Of a stretch of DNA of 64,000 nucleotides, positions 44,201 through 59,200 are shown in pieces. Under the pieces are notes generated by a model, which was given only the letters and a program-made list of their open reading frames with translations, was not told where the DNA came from and did no database searches. The stretch comes from Spongilla lacustris (lineage: Eukaryota; Porifera; Demospongiae; Spongillida; Spongillidae), in the NCBI GenBank assembly GCA_949361645.1, contig OX442433.1, positions 6,896,029 through 6,960,028 on the forward strand. Direction: 5' to 3'. The position numbers and the translations under genes are program-made. Positions within the stretch are counted from its first letter, which is position 1, and each line of letters starts with the position of its first letter.

Positions 44201-47200
44201 TGTATGGGGGGAGGGGGAAATATGTGATGCATGTGTATACTTACCTTGTGAGGTCTTCGCAAGGTCAGAGGTAGGTGGTACCTCTAACCTTGCCGATCTG
44301 AATTTAAGAAAATAGGCACCATTATAACTGCACTCCAAGGAATTATGGCATGCACAAGTATATATTATATTCAAAGAAATTAGAAATACATTATTTGCTT
44401 ATAGTTAGATTTGCATGTGAGCAGGGTGTGGCCTACAAGGAGCAATTCTATTAACCCACGACTACCTCTGTAAGAGGCAACACCCACGGCCCTTTTGGCA
44501 ATCAAGACCATCAACCCCCATAGAGAGGCCACACCCAGGCTCCTTCCTCAAATCCATTAACCTCATTCTGCCTATTGTACACACATGGTCCTTTACAGTA
44601 TTCATACATGTGCATCACAATTATGGAATAACTAAAGTGCACACCAAACATCATGCAGTAAGGATCTATTTATTTGTAAGCTGCATTCATATATCATAAG
44701 GGTTATAACACTTTGGAAAAAAGAACTACTTTTTTGGGTGCGACTGCTAACAAAACAACTTTATGAACGCTCGCGGGACGTAAGTAAGACAAGACATTTA
44801 ATAACTAAATAGTAAAGATTGAGTATTCACTTACCAAAGCACCAGTCTTCGCAGGAGAAGTTGAGTGTGTATGTGTGTGGGGGGTAGTGTGTGGGGAGGG
44901 GGAAATATGTGATGCATGTGTATACTTACCTTGTGAGGTCTTCGCAAGGTCAGAGGTACTACCACTGACCTTGCTGATCTGAAGCTAGAAAAAAGGCACC
45001 ATTATAACTGCACTACAAAACATTATGGCATTCACACGTACAGTAATGAGGAAGAAAATAATATGAAGAAATAATAAATAAATAGATTGAGAAGGTACAA
45101 AAATAAATAAAAGGAAAGACCAGAAAGAGAATTATAACTAAGTAGTAAAAATTACATCCTCTCCTTACCAAAGCTCCAGTCTTCGAAGGAGAATTTGAAG
45201 TAGGTGTGTGTGTGAGAGGTGTGTGTATGGGGGGAGGGGGAAATATGTGATGCATGTGTATACTTACCTTGTGAGGTCTTCGCAAGGTCAGAGGTAGGTG
45301 GTACCTCTGACCTTGCCGATCTGAATTTTATAAAATAGCCACCATTATAACTGCACTCCAAGGAATTATGGCATGCACAAGTATATATTATATTCAAAGA
45401 AATTAGAAATACATTATTTGCTTATAGTTAGATTTGCATGTGAGCAGGGTGTGGCCTACAAGGAGCAATTCTATTAACCCACGACTACCTCTGTAAGAGG
45501 CAACACCCACGGCCCTTTTGGCAATCAAGACCATTAACCCCCATAGAGAGGCCACACCCAGGCTCCTTCCTCAAATCCATTAACCCCATTCTGCCTATTG
45601 TACACACATGGCCCTTTACAGTATTCATACATGTGCATCACAATTATGGAATAACTAAAGCGCACACCAAACATCATGCAGTAAGGATCTATTTATTTGT
45701 AAGCTGCATTCATATTCCATAAGGGTTATAACACTTTGGAAACAAGAACTACTTTTTTGGGAGCGACTGCTAACAAAACAACTTTATGAACGCTCGCGGG
45801 ACGTAAGTAAGACAAGACATTTAATAACTAAATAGTAAAGATGAAGTATTCACTTACCAAAGCACCAGTCTTCGCAGGAGAAATTGAGTGTGTATGTGTG
45901 TGGGGAGGAGGAAACATGTGATGCATGTGTATACTTACCTTGTGAGGTCTTCGCAAGGTCAGAGGTACCAGCTACCTCTGACCTTGCCGATCTGAAGTTT
46001 AGAAAAAAGGCACCATTATAACTGCACTACAAAACATTATGGCATCCACACGTATAGTAATGAGGAAAAAAATAATATGAAGAAATAATAAATAAATAGA
46101 TTGAGAAAGTACAAAAATAAATAAAAGGAAAGACCAGAAAGAGAATTATAACTAAGTAATAAAAATTACGTCCTCTTCTTACCAAAGCTCCAGTCTTCGA
46201 AGGAGAATTTGAAGTAGGTGTGTGTGTGAGAGGTGTGTGTATGGGGGGAGGGGGAAATATGTGATGCATGTGTATACTTACCTTGTGAGGTCTTCGCAAG
46301 GTCAGAGGTAGGTGGTACCTCTGACCTTGCCGATCTGAATTTTAGAAAATAGGCACCATTATAACTGCACTACAAACATTATGGCATCCACACGTACAGT
46401 AATGAGGAAAAAAATAATATGAAGAAATAATAAATAAATAGATTGAGAAGGTACAAAAATAAATAAAAGGAAAGACCAGAAAGAGAATTATAACTAAGTA
46501 GTAAAAATTACGTCTTTTCCTTACCAAAGCCCCAGTCTTCGAAGGAGAATTTGAAGTAGGTGTGTGAATGTGTGTGTGGGGTGTGTGTGTGTGTGTGGGG
46601 GAGAGAGAAACATGTGATGCATGTGTATACTTACCTTGTGAGGTCTTCACAAGGTCAGAGGTAGGTGGTACCTCTGACCTTGCCGATCTGAATTTTAGAA
46701 AATAGGCACCATTATAACTGCACTACAAAACATTATGGCATCCACATGTACAGTAATGAGGAAAAAAATAATATTAATAAATAGATTGAGAAGGTACAAA
46801 AATTAATAAAAGGAAAGTATGTAGTAAAAATTACGTCTTTTCCTTACCAAAGCCCCAGTCTTCGAAGGAGAATTTGAAGTAGGTGTGTGAATGTGTGTGT
46901 GTGGTGTGTGTGTGGTGTGTATGTGTGGGGTGTGTGTGTGGGGGGGGGAGAGAGAAACATGTGATGCATGTGTATACTTACCTTGTGAGGTCTTCGCAAG
47001 GTCAGAGGTAGGTGGTACCTCTGACCTTGCAGATCTGAATTTTATAAAATAGCCACCATTATAACTGCACTCCAAGGAATTATGGCATGCACAAGTATAC
47101 ATTATATTCAAAGAAATTAGAAATACATTATTTGCTTATAGTTAGATTTGCATGTGAGCAGGGTGTGGCCTACAAGGAGCAATTCTATTAACCCACGACT

Positions 47201-50200
47201 ACCTCTGTAAGAGGCAACACACACGGCCCTTTTGGCAATCAAGACCAATAACCCCCATAGAGAGGCCACACCCAGGCTCCTTCCTCAAATCCATTAACCC
47301 CATTCTGCCTATTGTACACACATGGCCCTTTACAGTATTCATACATGTGCATCACAATTATGGAATAACTAAAGCGCACACCAAACATCATGCACTAAGG
47401 ATCTATTTATTTGTAAGCTGCATTCATATTTCATAAGGGTTATAACACACAAGAACTACTTTTTTGGGAGCGACTGCTAACAAGACAACTTTATGAACGC
47501 TCGCGGGACGTAAGTAAGACAAGACATTTAATAACTAAATGGTAAAGATTACATATTCACTTACCAAAGCACCAGTCTTCGCAGGAGAAGTTGCATGTGT
47601 ATGTGTGTGGTGTGGGGGGTAGTGTTTGGGGAGGGGGAAACATGTGATGCATGTGTATACTTACCTTGTGAGGTCTTCGCAAGGTCAGAGGTACCAGCTA
47701 CCTCTGACCTTGCCGATCTGAAGTTTAGAAAAAAGGCACCATTATAACTGCACTACAAAACATTATGGCATCCACACGTACAGTCATGAGGGGAAAAAAT
47801 AATATGAAGAAATAATATATAAATAGATTGAGAAGGTACAAAAATAAATAAAAGGAAAGACCAGAAAGAGAATTATAACTAAGTAGTAAAAATTATGTCT
47901 TTTCCTTACCAAAGCTCTAGTCTTCGAAGGAGAATTTGAAGTAGGTGTGTGAATGTGTGTGTGAGGGGTGTGTGTATGTGGGGAGGGGGAAATATGTGAT
48001 GCATGTGTATACTTACCTTGTGAGGTCTTCGCAAGGTCAGAGGTACCAGCTACCTCTGACCTTGCCGATCTGAGTTTTAGAAAATAAGCACCATTATAAC
48101 TGCACTCCAAAACATTATGGCATCCACACGTATAGTATTGAGGAAAAAAATAATATGAAGAAATAATAAATAAATAGATTGAGAAGGTACAAAAATAAAT
48201 AAAAGGAAAGACCAGAAAGAGAATTATAACTAAGTAGTAAAAATTACGTACTCTCCTTACCAACGCTCCAGTCTTCGAAGGAGAATTTGAAGTAAGTGTG
48301 TGTGTGAGGGGTGTGTGTATGGGGGGAGAGGGAAATATGTGATGCATGTGTATACTTACCTTGTGAGGTCTTCGCAAGGTCAGAGGTACCAGCTACCTCT
48401 GACCTTGCCGATCTGAGTTTTAGAAAATAGGCACCATTATAACTGCACTACAAAACATTATGGCATCCACACGTACAGTAATGAGGAAAAAAATAATATG
48501 AAGAAATAATTAATAAATAGATTGAGAAGGTACAAAAATAAATAAAAGGAAAGACCAGAAAGAGAATTATAACTAAGTAGTAAAAATTACGTCTTTTCCT
48601 TACCAAAGCCCCAGTCTTCGAAGGAGAATTTAAAGTAGGTGTGTGAATGTGTGTGTGTGTGGGGTGTGTGTGTGTGTGGGGGAGAGAGAAACATGTGATG
48701 CGTGTGTATGCTTACCTTGTGAGGTCTTCGCAAGGTCAGAGGTAGGTGGTACCTCTGACCTTGCAGATCTGAATTTTATAAAATAGCCACCATTATAACT
48801 GCACTCCAAGGAATTATGGCATGCACAAGTATATATTATATTCAAAAAAATTAGAAATACATTATTTGCTTATAGTTAGATTTGCATGTGAGCAGGGTGT
48901 GGCCTACAAGGAGCAATTCTATTAACCCACTTCTACCTCTGTAATAGGCAATACCTACGGCCCTTTTGGCAATCAAGACCAATAACCCCCATAGAGAGGC
49001 CACACCCAGACTCCTTCCTCAAATCCATTAACCCCATTCTGCCTATTGTACACACATGGCCTTTACAGTATTCATACATGTGCATCACAATTATGGAATA
49101 ACTAAAGCGCACACCAAACATCATGCACTAAGGATCTATTTATTTGTAAGCTGCATTCATATTTCATAAGGGTTATAACACACAAGAACTACTTTTTTGG
49201 GAGCGACTGCTAACAAGACAACTTTATGAACGCTCGCGGGACGTAAGTAAGACAAGACATTTAATAACTAAATAGTAAAGATTAAGTATTCACTTACCAA
49301 AGCACCAGTCCTCGCAGGAGAAGTTGAGTGTGTATGTGTGTGGGGGGTAGTGTGTGGGGAGGGGGAAACATGTGATGCATGTGTATACTTACCTTGTGAG
49401 GTCTTCGCAAGGTCAGAGGTACCAGCTACCTCTGACCTTGCCGATCTGAAGTTTAGAAAATAAGTATCATTTTAACTGCACTCCAAAACATTATGGCATC
49501 CACACGTATAGTAATAAGGAAAAAAATAATATGAAGAAATAATTAATAAATAGATTGAGAAGGTACAAAAATAAATAAAAGAAAAGACCAGAAAGAGAAT
49601 TATAACTAAGTAGTAAAAATTATGTCTTTTCCTTACCAAAGCCCCAGTCTTCGAAGGAGAATTTGAAGTAGGTGTGTGAATGTGTGTGTGTGGGGTGTGT
49701 GTGTGTGGGGTGTGTGTGTGTGGGGGAGAGTGAAACATGTGATGCATGTGTATTCTTACCTTGCGAGGTCTTCGCAAGGTCAGAGGTACCAGCTACCTCT
49801 GACCTTGCTGATCTGAGTTTTAGAAAATAGGCACCATTATAACTGCACTACAAAACATTATGGCATCCACACGTACAGTAATGAGGAAAAAAATAATATG
49901 AAGAAATAATGAATAAATAGATTGAGAAGGTACAAAAATAAATAAAAGGAAAGACCAGAAAGAGAATTATAACTAAGTAGTAAAAATTACGACTTTTCCT
50001 TACCAAAGCCCCAGTATTCGAAGGAGAATTTGAAGTAGGTGTGTGAATGTGTGTGTGGGGTTTGTGTGTGTGTGGGGGAGAGAGAAACATGTGATGCATG
50101 TGTATACTTACCTTGTGAGGTCTTCGCAAGGTCAGAGGTAGGTGGTACCTCTGACCTTGCAGATCTGAATTTTATAAAATAGCCACCATTATAACTGCAC

Positions 50201-53200
50201 TCCAAGGAATTATGGCATGCACATGTATATATTATATTCAAATATATTATTTGCTTATAGTCAGATTTGCACGTGAGCAGGGTGTGGCCTACAAGGAGCA
50301 ATTCTATTAACCCACGACTACCTCTGTAAGAGGCAACACCCACGGCCCTTTTGGCAATCAAGACCTTTAACCCCTATAGAGAGGCCACACCCAGGCTCTT
50401 TCCTCAAATCCATTAACCCCATTCTGCCTATTGTACACACATGGCCCTTTACAGTATTCATACGTGCATCACAATTATGGCACACCAAACATCATGCACT
50501 AAGGATCTAATTATTTGTAAGCTGCATTCATATTTCATAAGGGTTATAACACTTTGGAAACAAGAACTACATTTTTGGGAGCAACTGCTAACAAAACAAA
50601 TTTATGAACGCTCGCGGGACGTAAGTAAGACAAGACATTTAATAACTAAATAGTAAAGATTACATATTCACTTACCAAAGCACCAGTCTTCGCAGGAGAA
50701 GTTGAGTGTGTATGTGTGTGGGGGGTAGTGTGTGGGGAAGGGGAAACATGTGATGCATGTGTATACTTACCTTGTGAGGTCTTCGCAAGGTCAGAGGTAC
50801 CAGCTACCTCTGACCTTGCCGATCTGAAGTTTAGAAAAAAGGCACCATTATAACTGCACTACAAAACATTATGGCATCCACACGTACAGTAATGAGGAAA
50901 AAAATAATATGAAGAAATAATAAATAAATAGATTGAGAAGGTACAAAAATAAATAAAAGGAAAGACCAGAAAGAGAATTATAACTAAGTAGTAAAAATTA
51001 CGTCTTTTCCTTACCAAAGCCCCAGTCTTCGAAGGAGAATTTAAAGTAGGTGTGTGAATGTGTGTGTGTGTGGGGTGTGTGTGTGTGGGGTGTGTGTGTG
51101 GGGTGTGTGTGTGTGGGGTGTGTGTGTGTGGGGTGTGTGTGTGTGGGGTGTGTGTGGGGTGTGTGTGTGTGGGGTGTGTGTGTGTGGGGGAGAGTGAAAC
51201 ATGTGATGCATGTGTATTCTTACCTTGCGAGGTCTTCGCAAGGTCAGAGGTACCAGCTACCTCTGACCTTGCTGATCTGAGTTTTAGAAAATAGGCACCA
51301 TTATAACTGCACTACAAAACATTATGGCATCCACACGTACAGTAATGAGGAAAAAAATAATATGAAGAAATAATGAATAAATAGATTGAGAAGGTACAAA
51401 AATAAATAAAAGGAAAGACCAGAAAGAGAATTATAACTAAGTAGTAAAAATTACGACTTTTCCTTACCAAAGCCCCAGTATTCGAAGGAGAATTTGAAGT
51501 AGGTGTGTGAATGTGTGTGTGGGGTTTGTGTGTGTGTGGGGGAGAGAGAAACATGTGATGCATGTGTATACTTACCTTGTGAGGTCTTCGCAAGGTCAGA
51601 GGTAGGTGGTACCTCTGACCTTGCAGATCTGAATTTTATAAAATAGCCACCATTATAACTGCACTCCAAGGAATTATGGCATGCACATGTATATATTATA
51701 TTCAAATATATTATTTGCTTATAGTCAGATTTGCACGTGAGCAGGGTGTGGCCTACAAGGAGCAATTCTATTAACCCACGACTACCTCTGTAAGAGGCAA
51801 CACCCACGGCCCTTTTGGCAATCAAGACCTTTAACCCCTATAGAGAGGCCACACCCAGGCTCTTTCCTCAAATCCATTAACCCCATTCTGCCTATTGTAC
51901 ACACATGGCCCTTTACAGTATTCATACGTGCATCACAATTATGGCACACCAAACATCATGCACTAAGGATCTAATTATTTGTAAGCTGCATTCATATTTC
52001 ATAAGGGTTATAACACTTTGGAAACAAGAACTACATTTTTGGGAGCAACTGCTAACAAAACAAATTTATGAACGCTCGCGGGACGTAAGTAAGACAAGAC
52101 ATTTAATAACTAAATAGTAAAGATTACATATTCACTTACCAAAGCACCAGTCTTCGCAGGAGAAGTTGAGTGTGTATGTGTGTGGGGGGTAGTGTGTGGG
52201 GAAGGGGAAACATGTGATGCATGTGTATACTTACCTTGTGAGGTCTTCGCAAGGTCAGAGGTACCAGCTACCTCTGACCTTGCCGATCTGAAGTTTAGAA
52301 AAAAGGCACCATTATAACTGCACTACAAAACATTATGGCATCCACACGTACAGTAATGAGGAAAAAAATAATATGAAGAAATAATAAATAAATAGATTGA
52401 GAAGGTACAAAAATAAATAAAAGGAAAGACCAGAAAGAGAATTATAACTAAGTAGTAAAAATTACGTCTTTTCCTTACCAAAGCCCCAGTCTTCGAAGGA
52501 GAATTTAAAGTAGGTGTGTGAATGTGTGTGTGTGTGGGGTGTGTGTGTGTGGGGTGTGTGTGTGGGGTGTGTGTGTGTGGGGTGTGTGTGTGGGGTGTGT
52601 GTGTGGGGTGTGTGTGTGTGGGGGAGAGAGAAACATGTGATGCGTGTGTATGCTTACCTTGTGAGGTCTTCGCAAGGTCAGAGGTAGGTGGTACCTCTGA
52701 CCTTGCAGATCTGAATTTTATAAAATAGCCACCATTATAACTGCACTCCAAGGAATTATGGCATGCACAAGTATATATTATATTCAAAGAAATTAGAAAT
52801 ACATTATTTGCTTATAGTTAGATTTGCATGTGAGCAGGGTGTGGCCTACAAGGAGCAATTCTATTAACCCACTTCTACCTCTGTAATAGGCAATACCTAC
52901 GGCCCTTTTGGCAATCAAGACCAATAACCCCCATAGAGAGGCCACACCCAGGCTCCTTCCTCAAATCCATTAACCCCATTCTGCCTATTGTACACACATG
53001 GTCCTTTACAGTATTCATACATGTGCATCACAATTATGGAATAACTAAAGTGCACACCAAACATCATGCAGTAAGGATCTATTTATTTGTAAGCTGCATT
53101 CATATTTCATAAGGGTTATAACACTTTGGAAAAAAGAACTACTTTTTTGGGAGCGACTGCTAACAAAACAACTTTATGAACGCTCTCGGGACGTAAGTAA

Positions 53201-56200
53201 GACAAGACATTTAATAACTAAATAGTAAAGATTAAGTATTCACTTACCAAAGCACCAGTCTTCGCAGGAGAAGTTGCGTGTGTATGTGTGTGGGGGGTAG
53301 TGTTTGGGGAAGGGGAAACATGTGATGCATGTGTATACTTACCTTGTGAGGTCTTCGCAAGGTCAGAGGTACTACCACTGACCTTGCTGATCTGAAGCTA
53401 GAAAAAAGGCACCATTATAACTGCACTACAAAACATTATGGCATTCACACGTACAGTAATGAGGAAGAAAATAATATGAAGAAATAATAAATAAATAGAT
53501 TGAGAAGGTACAAAAATAAATAAAAGGAAAGACCAGAAAGAGAATTATAACTAAGTAGTAAAAATTACATCCTCTCCTTACCAAAGCTCCAGTCTTCGAA
53601 GGAGAATTTGAAGTAGGTGTGTGTGTGAGAGGTGTGTGTATGGGGGGAGGGGGAAATATGTGATGCATGTGTATACTTACCTTGTGAGGTCTTCGCAAGG
53701 TCAGAGGTAGGTGGTACCTCTGACCTTGCAGATCTGAATTTTATAAAATAGCCACCATTATAACTGCACTCCAAGGAATTATGGCATGCACAAGTATATA
53801 TTATATTCAAAGAAATTAGAAATACATTATTTGCTTATAGTTAGATTTGCATGTGAGCAGGGTGTGGCCTACAAGGAGCAATTCTATTAACCCGCGACTA
53901 CCTCTGTAAGAGGCAACACACACGGCCCTTTTGGCAATCAAGACCAATAACCCCCATAGAGAGGCCACACCCAGGCTCCTTCCTCAAATCCATTAACCCC
54001 ATTCTGCCTATTGTACACACATGGCCCTTTACAGTATTCATACATGTGCATCACAATTATGGAATAACTAAAGCGCACACCAAACATCATGCACTAAGGA
54101 TCTATTTATTTGTAAGCTGCATTCATATTCCATAAGGGTTATAACACTTTGGAAACAAGAACTACTTTTTTGGGAGCGACTGCTAACAAAACAACTTTAT
54201 GAACGCTCGCGGGACGTAAGTAAGACAAGACATTTAATAACTAAATAGTAAAGATGAAGTATTCACTTACCAAAGCACCAGTCTTCGCAGGAGAAATTGA
54301 GTGTGTATGTGTGTGGGGAGGAGGAAACATGTGATGCATGTGTATACTTACCTTGTGAGGTCTTCGCAAGGTCAGAGGTACCAGCTACCTCTGACCTTGC
54401 CGATCTGAAGTTTAGAAAATAAGCACCATTATAACTGCACTACAAAACATTATGGCAACCACACGTATAGTAATGAGGAAAAAAATAATATGAAGAAATA
54501 ATAAATAAATAGATTGAGAAAGTACAAAAATAAATAAAAGGAAAGACCAGAAAGAGAATTATAACTAAGTAATAAAAATTACGTCCTCTTCTTACCAAAG
54601 CTCCAGTCTTCGAAGGAGAATTTGAAGTAGGTGTGTGTGTGAGAGGTGTGTGTATGGGGGGAGGGGGAAATATGTGATGCATGTGTATACTTACCTTGTG
54701 AGGTCTTCGCAAGGTCAGAGGTAGGTGGTACCTCTGACCTTGCCGATCTGAATTTTAGAAAATAGGCACCATTATAACTGCACTACAAACATTATGGCAT
54801 CCACACGTACAGTAATGAGGAAAAAAATAATATGAAGAAATAATAAATAAATAGATTGAGAAGGTACAAAAATAAATAAAAGGAAAGACCAGAAAGAGAA
54901 TTATAACTAAGTAGTAAAAATTACGTCTTTTCCTTACCAAAGCCCCAGTCTTCGAAGGAGAATTTGAAGTAGGTGTGTGAATGTGTGTGTGGGGTGTGTG
55001 TGTGTGTGTGGGGGAGAGAGAAACATGTGATGCATGTGTATACTTACCTTGTGAGGTCTTCACAAGGTCAGAGGTAGGTGGTACCTCTGACCTTGCCGAT
55101 CTGAATTTTAGAAAATAGGCACCATTATAACTGCACTACAAAACATTATGGCATCCACATGTACAGTAATGAGGAAAAAAATAATATTAATAAATAGATT
55201 GAGAAGGTACAAAAATTAATAAAAGGAAAGTATGTAGTAAAAATTACGTCTTTTCCTTACCAAAGCCCCAGTCTTCGAAGGAGAATTTGAAGTAGGTGTG
55301 TGAATGTGTGTGTGTGGTGTGTGTATGGTGTGTGTGTGGTGTGTGTGTGGTGTGTATGTGTGGGGTGTGTGTGTGGGGGGGGAGAGAGAAACATGTGATG
55401 CATGTGTATACTTACCTTGTGAGGTCTTCGCAAGGTCAGAGGTAGGTGGTACCTCTGACCTTGCAGATCTGAATTTTATAAAATAGCCACCATTATAACT
55501 GCACTCCAAGGAATTATGGCATGCACAAGTATACATTATATTCAAAGAAATTAGAAATACATTATTTGCTTATAGTTAGATTTGCATGTGAGCAGGGTGT
55601 GGCCTACAAGGAGCAATTCTATTAACCCACGACTACCTCTGTAAGAGGCAACACACACGGCCCTTTTGGCAATCAAGACCAATAACCCCCATAGAGAGGC
55701 CACACCCAGGCTCCTTCCTCAAATCCATTAACCCCATTCTGCCTATTGTACACACATGGCCCTTTACAGTATTCATACATGTGCATCACAATTATGGAAT
55801 AACTAAAGCGCACACCAAACATCATGCACTAAGGATCTATTTATTTGTAAGCTGCATTCATATTTCATAAGGGTTATAACACACCAGAACTACTTTTTTG
55901 GGAGCGACTGCTAACAAGACAACTTTATGAACGCTCGCGGGACGTAAGTAAGACAAGACATTTAATAACTAAATGGTAAAGATTACATATTCACTTACCA
56001 AAGCACCAGTCTTCGCAGGAGAAGTTGCGTGTGTATGTGTGTGGGGGGTAGTGTGTGGGGAGGAGGAAACATGTGATGCATGTGTATACTTACCTTGTGA
56101 GGTCTTCGCAAGGTCAGAGGTACCAGCTACCTCTGACCTTGCCGATCTGAAGTTTAGAAAAAAGGCACCATTATAACTGCACTACAAAACATTATGGCAT

Positions 56201-59200
56201 CCACACGTACAGTCATGAGGGGAAAAAATAATATGAAGAAATAATATATAAATAGATTGAGAAGGTACAAAGATAAATAAAAGGAAAGACCAGAAAGAGA
56301 ATTATAACTAAGTAGTAAAAATTATGTCTTTTCCTTACCAAAGCTCTAGTCTTCGAAGGAGAATTTGAAGTAGGTGTGTGAATGTGTGTGTGAGGGGTGT
56401 GTGTATGTGGGGAGGGGGAAATATGTGATGCATGTGTATACTTACCTTGTGAGGTCTTCGCAAGGTCAGAGGTACCAGCTACCTCTGACCTTGCCGATCT
56501 GAGTTTTAGAAAATAAGCACCATTATAACTGCACTCCAAAACATTATGGCATCCACACGTATAGTATTGAGGAAAAAAATAATATGAAGAAATAATAAAT
56601 AAATAGATTGAGAAGGTACAAAAATAAATAAAAGGAAAGACCAGAAAGAGAATTATAACTAAGTAGTAAAAATTACCACCTCTCCTTACCAACGCTCCAG
56701 TCTTCGAAGGAGAATTTGAAGTAAGTGTGTGTGTGAGGGGTGTGTGTATGTGGGGAGGGGGAAATATGTGATGCATGTGTATACTTACCTTGTGAGGTCT
56801 TCGCAAGGTCAGAGGTACCAGCTACCTCTGACCTTGCCTATCTGAGTTTTAGAAAATAAGCACCATTATAACTGCACTCCAAAACATTATGGCATCCACA
56901 CGTACAGTAATGAGGAAAAAAATAATATGAAGAAATAATTAATAAATAGATTGAGAAGGTACAAAAATAAATAAAAGGAAAGACCAGAAAGAGAATTATA
57001 ACTAAGTAGTAAAAATTACGTCCTCTCCTTACCAACGCTCCAGTCTTCGAAGGAGAATTTGAAGTAAGTGTGTGTGAGGGGTGTGTGTATGGGGGGAGAG
57101 GGAAATATGTGATGCATGTGTATACTTACCTTGTGAGGTCTTCGCAAGGTCAGAGGTACCAGCTACCTCTGACCTTGCCGATCTGAGTTTTAGAAAATAA
57201 GCACCATTATAACTGCACTCCAAAACATTATGGCATCCACACGTACAGTAATGAGGAAAAAAATAATATGAAGAAATAATTAATAAATAGATTGAGAAGG
57301 TACAAAAATAAATAAAAGGAAAGACCAGAAAGAGAATTATAACTAAGTAGTAAAAATTACGTCCTCTCCTTACCAACGCTCCAGTCTTCGAAGGAGAATT
57401 TGAAGTAAGTGTGTGTGAGGGGTGTGTGTATGGGGGGAGAGGGAAATATGTGATGCATGTGTATACTTACCTTGTGAGGTCTTCGCAAGGTCAGAGGTAC
57501 CAGCTACCTCTGACCTTGCCGATCTGAGTTTTAGAAAAAAGGCACCATTATAACTGCACTACAAAACATTATGGCATCCACACGTACAGTAATGAGGAAA
57601 AAAATAATATGAAGAAATAATAAATAAATAGATTGAGAAGGTACAAAAATAAATAAAAGGAAAGACCAGAAAGAGAATTATAACTAAGTAGTAAAAATTA
57701 CGTCTTTTCCTTACCAAAGCCCCAGTCTTCGAAGGAGAATTTAAAGTAGGTGTGTGAATGTGTGTGTGTGTGGGGTGTGTGTGTGTGGGGGGGAGAGAGA
57801 AACATGTGATGCGTGTGTATGCTTACCTTGTGAGGTCTTCGCAAGGTCAGAGGTAGGTGGTACCTCTGACCTTGCAGATCTGAATTTTATAAAATAGCCA
57901 CCATTATAACTGCACTCCAAGGAATTATGGCATGCACAAGTATATATTATATTCAAAGAAATTAGAAATACATTATTTGCTTATAGTTAGATTTGCATGT
58001 GAGCAGGGTGTGGCCTACAAGGAGCAATTCTATTAACCCACTTCTACCTCTGTAATAGGCAATACCTACGGCCCTTTTGGCAATCAAGACCAATAACCCC
58101 ATAGAGAGGCCACACCCAGGCTCCTTCCTCAAATCCATTAACCCCATTCTGCCTATTGTACACACATGGCCCTTTACAGTATTCATACATGTGCATCACA
58201 ATTATGGAATAACTAAAGCGCACACCAAACATCATGCACTAAGGATCTATTTATTTGTAAGCTGCATTCATATTTCATAAGGGTTATAACACACCAGAAC
58301 TACTTTTTTGGGAGCGACTGCTAACAAGACAACTTTATGAACGCTCGCGGGACGTAAGTAAGACAAGACATTTAATAACTAAATGGTAAAGATTACATAT
58401 TCACTTACCAAAGCACCAGTCTTCGCAGGAGAAGTTGCATGTGTATGTGTGTGGGGGGTAGTGTTTGGGGAGGAGGAAACATGTGATGCATGTGTATACT
58501 TACCTTGTGAGGTCTTCGCAAGGTCAGAGGTACCAGCTACCTCTGACCTTGCCGATCTGAAGTTTAGAAAAAAGGCACCATTATAACTGCACTACAAAAC
58601 ATTATGGCATCCACACGTACAGTCATGAGGGGAAAAAATAATATGAAGAAATAATAAATAAATAGATTGAGAAGGTACAAAAATAAATAAAAGGAAAGAC
58701 CAGAAAGAGAATTATAACTAAGTAGTAAAAATTATGTCTTTTCCTTACCAAAGCTCTAGTCTTCGAAGGAGAATTTGAAGTAGGTGTGTGAATGTGTGTG
58801 TGAGGGGTGTGTGTATGTGGGGAGGGGGAAATATGTGATGCATGTGTATACTTACCTTGTGAGGTCTTCGCAAGGTCAGAGGTACCAGCTACCTCTGACC
58901 TTGCCGATCTGAGTTTTAGAAAATAAGCACCATTATAACTGCACTCCAAAACATTATGGCATCCACACGTATAGTATTGAGGAAAAAAATAATATGAAGA
59001 AATAATAAATAAATAGATTGAGAAGGTACAAAAATAAATAAAAGGAAAGACCAGAAAGAGAATTATAACTAAGTAGTAAAAATTACCACCTCTCCTTACC
59101 AACGCTCCAGTCTTCGAAGGAGAATTTGAAGTAAGTGTGTGTGTGAGGGGTGTGTGTATGTGGGGAGGGGGAAATATGTGATGCATGTGTATACTTACCT

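Noticed and set aside
47784..48377. 197-codon frames in the array (also 56213 and 58623) with hydrophobic segments such as YYLVIILFLVFPFIYF
   Set aside because: The frame runs through sequence that has strong splice sites on both sides and stays open because the unit is 345 bp, a multiple of three. It is better explained as intron; retention cannot be excluded.
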